The notes below the pieces were generated by a model. It ran no database searches. It saw only the letters and a list, made by a program, of their open reading frames with translations, and was not told the DNA's origin. From CAZBWP01 sp964630265 (GTDB taxonomy: Bacteria > Pseudomonadota > Alphaproteobacteria > Rhodospirillales > Defluviicoccaceae), in assembly GCA_964630265.1 (NCBI GenBank), contig CAZVRW010000026.1, positions 1-37,121 of the forward strand: a stretch of 37,121 bases of DNA, given 5' to 3'. This document shows, one piece after another, positions 31,695-37,121 of the stretch. The position numbers and the translations under genes are program-made. Position 1 is the first letter of the stretch. Each line of letters opens with the position of its first letter.

Positions 31695-32186
31695 ATGAAC
31701 ATTCTGGTTCTCGGCGTCGGCAACATATTGTTGTCCGATGAGGGCATTGGCGTTCGCGTCGTCGAGCGCTTTCCCGAGCGCTGGGCCGTGCCAGAGACCG
31801 TCGAACTGGTGGACGGAGGCACCTGTGGGATGGGGCTGCTCGACATCATTGCGGAGCGGGATCATGTCGTCGTCGTCGACGCCGTCCGGCTGAACCAGAA
31901 GCCGGGCACGATGGTCCGCTACGCAGGGGCAGAGGTGCCGGCATTTTTCCGCAATCGCATCTCGCCGCACCAACTTGGCCTGTCGGACGTGCTGGCGGCG
32001 CTCAAGTTGCTCGAGCGGGAGCCGAAAGGCCTGACCCTGCTCGGTGTGGTCCCCTTGGACCTTCAGCCAAGCCTCGACCTCTCGCCGCTGATCGCGGAGC
32101 GGCGGGAGGAACTGGTCGACCGTCTCGCCGAAGAATTGCGAGCCCTCGGCGTTCGGCTAACGGCGATCGTCTCTGGTACGGCCTGA
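31695..32186 (+). CDS. hybD: Hydrogenase maturation endopeptidase HybD
   Basis: A 163-residue cytoplasmic protease that removes the C-terminal tail of HybC after the Ni-Fe centre is complete. It begins MNILVLGVGNILLSDEGIGV. The nickel-sensing residues of the family sit at the expected places: Glu16, Asp62 and His92. It is specific for the large subunit encoded 99 bp upstream. No ribosome binding site is visible before the ATG, and the hairpin at 31621-31649 lies between the two genes, so lower expression than hybC is likely. Confidence 0.96.
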   Translation: MNILVLGVGNILLSDEGIGVRVVERFPERWAVPETVELVDGGTCGMGLLDIIAERDHVVVVDAVRLNQKPGTMVRYAGAEVPAFFRNRISPHQLGLSDVLAALKLLEREPKGLTLLGVVPLDLQPSLDLSPLIAERREELVDRLAEELRALGVRLTAIVSGTA

Positions 32187-32353
32187 CAGGTTGGCCGATC
32201 CCTGACGGCGGCGTTGCAGCAATCACGGTTGGGATGGACGGCGGCCGAGTTCGCGGCGTTTCGCGGTTGCGCCGGCGCGGGATCTGCGCCACATCCGCGT
32301 CAGGGTTACGGCCGCCCACCCCACTCGATCTCCTCCAAGGACAGGACCGCCCC

Positions 32354-33007
32354 ATGAAAGCCGCCATCGTTCCGGTGACCCCGTTCCATCAAAACTGTTC
32401 GGTCATCTGGTGCGAACGGAGCATGCAGGGGGCCGTCGTCGACCCCGGTGGCGACCTGGACCGGGTTCTTGCGACGGTCGACAAACAGGGCGTCACAGTC
32501 GAGAAGATCCTGATCACTCATGGGCACCTCGACCATGCGGGGGGCACCGCCGATCTGGCGGCGCGGCTCGGCGTTCCCGTCGAGGGACCGCATAGGGACG
32601 ACCGCTTCTGGATAGATGGCATGGAGCAGCAGGCGCGGATGTTCGGAGTCGCCGGCGCACGCTCCTTCACCCCGGACCGGTGGCTGGACGCCGGCGACTC
32701 GGTGACGGTCGGGGAGGTCAGTCTGGAAGTGCGCCTGTGCCCGGGCCACACGCCGGGGCACGTGATCTTCTTCGACCCGATCGCACGGCTCGCGCTGGTC
32801 GGCGACGTCCTGTTCCAGGGCTCGATCGGTCGCACCGATTTCCCGCGGGGCGATTTCGACACGCTGATCCGCTCGATCCGTGAGCAGCTTTGGCCACTCG
32901 GCGACGACGTCACTTTCATTCCCGGACATGGCCCGGTCTCCACGTTCGGCGCCGAACGGCGTAACAATCCCTTCGTCAGCGATCGCGCTCTCGCCAGCCC
33001 GCCCTAA
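32354..33007 (+). CDS. ycbL: YcbL-type metallo-beta-lactamase-fold hydrolase
   Basis: A 217-residue MBL-fold enzyme. The zinc motif is THGHLDH (55-61), with later ligands in CPGHTPGH, the Asp of GDVLFQGSIGRTDFPRGD and FIPGHGP. The whole chain, from IVPVTPFHQNCSVIWCE to the NPFVSD end, lines up with E. coli YcbL, a glyoxalase-II-like thioesterase of the short form that lacks the C-terminal helical domain. The ATG at 32354 has AGGA seven bases upstream; the frame stays open further upstream without homology. It follows hybD by 167 bp with no obvious shared role. Confidence 0.95.
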   Translation: MKAAIVPVTPFHQNCSVIWCERSMQGAVVDPGGDLDRVLATVDKQGVTVEKILITHGHLDHAGGTADLAARLGVPVEGPHRDDRFWIDGMEQQARMFGVAGARSFTPDRWLDAGDSVTVGEVSLEVRLCPGHTPGHVIFFDPIARLALVGDVLFQGSIGRTDFPRGDFDTLIRSIREQLWPLGDDVTFIPGHGPVSTFGAERRNNPFVSDRALASPP

Positions 33008-33184
33008 CCGAGCCATGGGCGGATCCCAGACTGGCCAAGGTTCACGCTGCGCGCAGGTGTGAGCGAGATTACAGTTGGAGAAGCGCCCGGGTGGTAAACC
33101 GGCGGCATACGACCGTGAGCACCTTGTGATCGTGGTTATGAAAGCCCCGCTCTGCAGCGATCGACTGGCAGGAGGAAATGTAGC

Positions 33185-33280
33185 GTGCCCGACCACAAGG
33201 ACGGCATCAACCTGCGCGCCCTGGCGTTCTGGATTATCTTGCTGCTATGCGTCGAGGTTATGCTGATCGTCGCCGCCTGA
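33185..33280 (+). CDS. Tiny single-helix membrane protein, 31 aa
   Basis: A GTG-started frame encoding 31 residues: a charged start (MPDHKDGINLR), one hydrophobic helix (ALAFWIILLLCVEVMLIVAA), then stop. A near-perfect ribosome binding site, AGGAGGA (33170-33176), sits eight bases before the GTG and is stronger than almost any other in the window. A single Glu lies within the helix (position 24). It stands alone in the 470 bp between ycbL and the patatin gene. I do not recognise the family; small subunits of membrane complexes and stress-induced small proteins look like this. Confidence 0.6.
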   Translation: MPDHKDGINLRALAFWIILLLCVEVMLIVAA

Positions 33281-33339
33281 AATACGCTCGCTGATCCGCG
33301 GTCAACCGTCCGTCGGCGGTCGCCGTCGCGGTCGCCCTG

Positions 33340-33356
33340 CCCCCTTTCGTCGGGGG
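33340..33356 (+). terminator. Possible hairpin after the 31-aa gene
   Basis: CCCCC (33340-33344) can pair with GGGGG (33352-33356) around a 7-nt loop. It is followed by only TTG, so termination is doubtful. Confidence 0.25.
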
Positions 33357-33477
33357 GTTGCCGGAGGAGAGCCCCTCGGATATCTGCCTCGGGCGATGCC
33401 ACTTCTCGCCGCACCGCCGCACCGGGCGCCGCGGCGACGACGCGCTGAACGGCATCCGGCAGAAGGACGGACCGGCT

Positions 33478-35880
33478 ATGCGAACAGGCGGCACCTATGG
33501 CATTCTGATCCGGCTGCGACGAGTCCTTGCACTCCTCTACCGTGGTATCGACACGGCATGGATGGTCGTTCGAGACTTTGTCACAGCATTGCATCCAGCC
33601 CGCTTCTGCGTTCTCGGCGTGCTTTCTGTAACTGTCGTTCTGGCGGTGAATGACCAAGCCGGCGATGCCTTGGTCGCGGTCGGCGAGGATGGCGTGGCCG
33701 GCCGGCAGGCGGTCTTGCTGCTTCTCGCGACCACCGCGTTCGCGATCCTCGTGTGGGCCTGGGCACGACTAGGGTCCAATCTCCGGTTCGGCGTCGCGCC
33801 ATTGGCCAGCGAATGGCGGACGCTGCTGGACTATCGTCGGCGCTTTCCGGCTCGCTTCCATGCGCGGCGCCCCTCCCATCACGCCAAGCGGCGGGTGCGG
33901 ATGATCCTTGTGATCCGGGCGCAGGCGCCGCGCGTGCTCGCCGGCCTCTCCTTCGCGGCGGTCAGCGGAGCATTGCTCCTGGCAGCCGGAAGTGCCGATG
34001 ACGCGTTCGACAACACGGCGGCCACGCTCAAGCAGCTTGCGTTGATCTGGTTGCCAGCCCTCGGCGGACTCACGGTCCTCGCTCTCATCAAGCGGCGCAC
34101 CATCAGTCTGTTCCTGGCGCGCCGTCTGACGGTCCTGGGCGCAGCGCCCAGCCTTGCCGGAGCATTGAAAACGGCGCCTACGGCGGGCGCCGACGTTGGG
34201 CGGTCGGCCACGTTGCCACGCCGGCGATGGTTATTGCTGGTGCTGATGTCCTTGGGCCTGCTCGGGTTGGCAGTGGCTGCCGCTGCGGCGCCGGTCGCCG
34301 TCGGTGACCGCCTGGGTTCGGTCGCGGTTTTCTTTCTCATCGCCGGAGGCTTGGTGACGGCGGGCAGCCTGCTGACCTTTCTGAGCCGGCAGTCGGGACT
34401 GCCGGTGGTCTTCGCAATGGCGTTCCTGATCGTTGTGCTTTCGGCGTTGCCGTCGCACCACGTGGTTCGCGTGGTCGAACAGAACGACGCAGCGGTCGAG
34501 GCGATCCCCGCTCGACCGGCCGCGGTTCCCGTGGTCGAGACCTGGATGCGGCAGGTGGCACGGTGTGACCAACCTGTCGATCCGGGAGAACCCGCAGAGG
34601 CCGTCCCGCTCATCGTCGTTGCCACTGCCGGCGGCGGTAGCCGTGCCGCCTATTGGACCGTCACGCTACTCGGTCACCTGCGTGATCGCGTGCCTTCGGT
34701 CAGCGACCATATCCTCGCCATCAGCGGCGTCTCCGGCGGGGCCCTCGGCGGCACGGTGTTCCGCGCGCTGGAAACAGCGGCCCGGGCCGATGCGTTCCAT
34801 GGGTCGTTCGCCGCCCGCGGGCAACGGATCATCGCCCACGACTTCCTTGCGCCGACCCTTGCGGCTCTGTTCACCCGCGACCTCGGACAGCGAGTCTTCC
34901 GCCTGCCGGTTCCCGATCGTGGTACGGTCATCGAATCGGCCTGGGAAGCGGCATGGCGCAATGAAATGGGCGCGGAAGACGATCGCTTCGCCAGCCCCTT
35001 CCTGGATCTCTGGAAGAATGAAGGCAACACCCCCTGGCCGGCGCTGTTTCTCAACGGGACGGTGGTGGAGACCGGGGATCGCATCGTCGTCAGTAACTTG
35101 GACGTCGCCGCCTCGGGTGTCCGCGCACTCGATGCGTTGGCCTTGCTCAATGCCGACGTCCCCGTGTCGACGGCCGTCAACAATAGCGCACGCTTCCCCT
35201 ATGTTGGGCCGGCGGCCCGTTACACGGCCGCTGGTGAGACCCCGTACGAGACCGACCTGGGTCTCAGGCCTGCCGGCCACGGAGCATCCGACCGGGCACC
35301 TGTTCCTCGTCGGTTTGACAGCCTGCGGGTGGTCGACGGCGGGTACTTCGAGAACTTCGGCGCGACGACGGCCTTGGAGTTCCTCCGCGCCGTGCGGACG
35401 ACAACCGAGGGCTGCACCCATCGGCGCATCCTGCCCGTCGTCATCGAGATCACCAGCGATCCCGCCATCGAAGCACCCCGGGAGGCGATTACCGCCCTGG
35501 ACGGCATGATCCCACAGGTCCGCGCCATTCCGGGAACCGCGTTGGCCGCCCGCAACGCACATGGTCTGCTGGCGCTCGACGCACTGCGCCGCCATGTTCT
35601 CGATGAGGTCGGTGGCGAGTATTTGCGCTTTCGCATGTGTCCCGCATCGGCCGGTGGCACGCTCAACGCGACGACGCCGCCGCTCGGCTGGGTCCTCTCG
35701 CGCGCCGCCCAGGCGGCGATCGACAAGAACCTGGCCGAGGATCCGACGGACCCACATCACGAACGGTGCAACGCCGCGGATCTCTGCCGGCTGCTCTGTC
35801 TCCTGAAGACCGCGGGTCTTCGGAGCGCCGTCTCCAAGCCCCTCGCGACGGGCTCGTGTCCCTGCCTGATCGAAGACTGA
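33478..35880 (+). CDS. Multi-pass membrane protein with C-terminal patatin-like phospholipase domain
   Basis: An 800-residue protein. The first roughly 320 residues hold about seven hydrophobic segments. The rest is a patatin-type lipid acyl hydrolase domain with all three signatures: the oxyanion loop GGGSRAA (385-391), the nucleophile elbow GVSGG with Ser419, and the catalytic Asp620 in VDGGYFENFG. The Ser-Asp dyad is intact, so lipase or phospholipase activity is expected at the membrane. Between the loop and the elbow the spacing is normal. The ATG at 33478 has AAGGA about ten bases upstream; the frame extends upstream by 40 codons with no homology. It stands alone and has no secretion partner nearby. 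Confidence 0.88.
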   Translation: MRTGGTYGILIRLRRVLALLYRGIDTAWMVVRDFVTALHPARFCVLGVLSVTVVLAVNDQAGDALVAVGEDGVAGRQAVLLLLATTAFAILVWAWARLGSNLRFGVAPLASEWRTLLDYRRRFPARFHARRPSHHAKRRVRMILVIRAQAPRVLAGLSFAAVSGALLLAAGSADDAFDNTAATLKQLALIWLPALGGLTVLALIKRRTISLFLARRLTVLGAAPSLAGALKTAPTAGADVGRSATLPRRRWLLLVLMSLGLLGLAVAAAAAPVAVGDRLGSVAVFFLIAGGLVTAGSLLTFLSRQSGLPVVFAMAFLIVVLSALPSHHVVRVVEQNDAAVEAIPARPAAVPVVETWMRQVARCDQPVDPGEPAEAVPLIVVATAGGGSRAAYWTVTLLGHLRDRVPSVSDHILAISGVSGGALGGTVFRALETAARADAFHGSFAARGQRIIAHDFLAPTLAALFTRDLGQRVFRLPVPDRGTVIESAWEAAWRNEMGAEDDRFASPFLDLWKNEGNTPWPALFLNGTVVETGDRIVVSNLDVAASGVRALDALALLNADVPVSTAVNNSARFPYVGPAARYTAAGETPYETDLGLRPAGHGASDRAPVPRRFDSLRVVDGGYFENFGATTALEFLRAVRTTTEGCTHRRILPVVIEITSDPAIEAPREAITALDGMIPQVRAIPGTALAARNAHGLLALDALRRHVLDEVGGEYLRFRMCPASAGGTLNATTPPLGWVLSRAAQAAIDKNLAEDPTDPHHERCNAADLCRLLCLLKTAGLRSAVSKPLATGSCPCLIED

Positions 35881-36010
35881 CCGGCCGGCACGTGTCGCCG
35901 AGGTCTGAGTGTCAATCGCGGCCGGGGTTCCGCGCCGGCGGGCCGGTCGCTATGATGACGCGCTGTTAACACCCGGCTGCTAATCCATCGGTTCGGGCGA
36001 TCACGCGATC

Positions 36011-36042
36011 GCCGCCGGTTCGCATCGCCGCCGGTTCGCATC
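36011..36042 (+). repeat. Two tandem copies of a 16-bp unit
   Basis: The unit GCCGCCGGTTCGCATC occurs twice in perfect tandem (36011-36026, 36027-36042). It ends about 28 bp before the FemAB-like start codon. It may be a slippage product or a regulator site. Confidence 0.85.
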
Positions 36043-36070
36043 AACGGCGACGCGCGGAGACGGACGTGCG

Positions 36071-37120
36071 ATGAACCAGGTCGTCAGCGAACCCCTGACC
36101 GTTCGACGCCTCGACGCAACACGCGATTCAGCGTGGGACGCATTCGTGCGTGCCTGCCCGGAGGCAACCTTCTTCCATCGCGCCGGCTGGCGGCGGGTCA
36201 TCGGTGACACCCTTGGGCATCCCTGTCACTTCCTCATGGCCGAATCGGCCGGTGTCATCCGCGGCGTCCTGCCACTCGTCCACGTCAAGAGCGCGTTATT
36301 TGGCAATGCCCTGATCTCCAACGGGTTCTGTGTCTACGGCGGGCCTGCCTGCGCCGATGGTGCGGCGCGGGACGCCCTCGATGCCGCGGCCATCGACCTC
36401 GGGCGAACGCTCGGCGTCAATCACCTGGAGTATCGGTCGGTCCATCGGCAGCGCCCCGACTGGATGTGTAAGGACGGGCTCTATGTCACCTTCCGCAAGC
36501 TGCTCGACTCCGATCCGGAGAAGAACCTCGCCATCGTCCGCCGCAAGCAGCGGGCCCAGGTGCGCAAGGGCATCAAACACGGACTGATCTCCGAAACGGA
36601 CGGCACGGTCGACCGTTTCTTCGCCCTGTATTCGCTGAGCGTGCGGAATCTCGGGACACCGGTATTGCCCAAGCGATACTATGCCTGTCTGAAAACCGAG
36701 TTCGGAGAAGATTGCGAAATACTTACCATCTGTCATACAGGTCAGGCGGTGGCCAGCGTCATGAACTTCTATTTCCGTGATGAGGTTCTCCCCTACTATG
36801 GCGGTGGCAATACTGCTGCCCGCGATCTCGCCGCCAACGATTTCATGTACTGGGAGGTCATGCGTCGGGCAGCCGAACAGGGCCTTGGCGTCTTCGACTT
36901 CGGGCGCAGCAAGGTCGGCACGGGGGCCTATGACTTCAAGCGTCATTGGGGATTCGAGCCGCAGCCGCTCCACTATGAGTACAAGCTATTAAGCGGTCGC
37001 GAAATCCCGGATGTCAATCCGCTCAATCCGAAGTACCAGCGGGCCATCGCCATCTGGAAACGCCTGCCGTTGCCGGTGGCCAATGCACTCGGACCGATTC
37101 TGGCGCGACGCCTCGCCTGA
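36071..37120 (+). CDS. FemAB-like acyltransferase (GNAT fold), PEP-CTERM/XrtA-associated type
   Basis: A 349-residue cytoplasmic protein, complete up to the second-last base of the window. It has the double-GNAT layout of FemAB-like proteins. The first half contains FFHRAGWRRVIGDTLGHPCH. The second half contains RRKQRAQVRKGIKHGL, LPYYGGGNTAARDLAANDFM and FDFGRSKVGTGAYDFKRHWG, the last being a hallmark of FemAB proteins found with exosortase (XrtA)/PEP-CTERM exopolysaccharide loci. Homologues are thought to transfer aminoacyl or acyl groups in envelope polymer assembly; substrate unknown. Its context suggests that an exopolysaccharide or exosortase cluster may begin to the right. Confidence 0.88.
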   Translation: MNQVVSEPLTVRRLDATRDSAWDAFVRACPEATFFHRAGWRRVIGDTLGHPCHFLMAESAGVIRGVLPLVHVKSALFGNALISNGFCVYGGPACADGAARDALDAAAIDLGRTLGVNHLEYRSVHRQRPDWMCKDGLYVTFRKLLDSDPEKNLAIVRRKQRAQVRKGIKHGLISETDGTVDRFFALYSLSVRNLGTPVLPKRYYACLKTEFGEDCEILTICHTGQAVASVMNFYFRDEVLPYYGGGNTAARDLAANDFMYWEVMRRAAEQGLGVFDFGRSKVGTGAYDFKRHWGFEPQPLHYEYKLLSGREIPDVNPLNPKYQRAIAIWKRLPLPVANALGPILARRLA

Positions 37121-37121
37121 T

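Noticed and set aside
29889..31973. A minus-strand open frame of about 694 codons opposite hybC and hybD
   Set aside because: It mirrors intact hydrogenase genes, has no signature or ribosome binding site and shows the composition expected of an antisense GC-rich frame.
33396..33653. 85-codon frame at the start of the patatin gene, after a GGAGGAGAG sequence
   Set aside because: It overlaps the patatin N-terminus in another frame, is Arg/His/Pro-rich and lies too far from that purine run for initiation.
1..37121. CRISPR arrays, rRNA operons, insertion sequences with transposases, toxin-antitoxin pairs
   Set aside because: No regularly spaced repeats, rRNA-like sequence, transposase frames or paired small toxin/antitoxin genes were seen; the only repeats are the short ones listed.

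Overview
The window is GC-rich (about two thirds G+C by eye) and reads as the chromosome of an alphaproteobacterium, most likely in or near the Rhodospirillales. The main evidence is gene order: rpmH-rnpA-yidD-yidC-engB-argB, followed by a pyrimidine 5'-nucleotidase, dapD and dapE, with truA, fmt and def close by, is an arrangement characteristic of alphaproteobacteria. The genus cannot be fixed from the sequence alone. An exact run of 100 N marks a scaffold join.

Layout. 1-288: a tRNA-Thr(UGU) with encoded CCA on the minus strand; 95 bp past its 3' end a minus-strand frame resembling the N-terminus of a tyrosine recombinase runs off the window, suggesting the edge of an integrated element. 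452-4638: an L,D-transpeptidase facing a glmU-glmS operon (UDP-GlcNAc synthesis), so this part serves the cell wall. 4761-7502: gph, a PqiA-like membrane protein, def and fmt. 7536-8600: an unrecognised 354-residue protein. 8735-9487: truA. 9481-12852 (minus): pyrimidine 5'-nucleotidase, dapD, dapE and a small membrane protein. 12999-14705 (plus): a PAS/degenerate GGDEF/EAL protein that sits against the strand of the conserved block. 14728-19042 (minus): rpmH, rnpA, yidD, yidC, engB, argB, headed by a good sigma-70-type promoter. rpmH is only 44 codons and starts with GTG.

19256-25990 (plus): a VTT-domain membrane protein translationally coupled to a MerA-like flavoprotein disulfide reductase, an orphan histidine kinase with a -10 box directly before its ATG, a 61-residue two-helix membrane protein, apaG, folE, the N gap and trkH. 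The gap is flanked by the same 22 bases on both sides, so it probably hides an overlap rather than missing DNA.

26399-32186 (plus): a complete Hyd-2-type (group 1c) membrane [NiFe]-hydrogenase operon, hybO-hybA-hybB-hybC-hybD: Tat-exported small subunit, 16-Cys ferredoxin-like subunit, NrfD/HybB quinone-reactive membrane subunit, large subunit with its cleavable tail, and its endopeptidase. No hyp maturation genes are in the window. It is preceded by a 408-bp non-coding, partly AT-rich region, the longest one here. After it come ycbL (MBL-fold hydrolase), a 31-residue single-helix protein with a very strong ribosome binding site, an 800-residue multi-pass membrane patatin, and a FemAB/PEP-CTERM-associated acyltransferase-like protein.

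I did not find a clearly new multi-gene defence or metabolic system. The most promising leads are the tRNA-Thr island edge, the two small membrane proteins, the multi-pass patatin, the VTT/flavoreductase pair, the AT-rich patch inside trkH and the control region of the hydrogenase.
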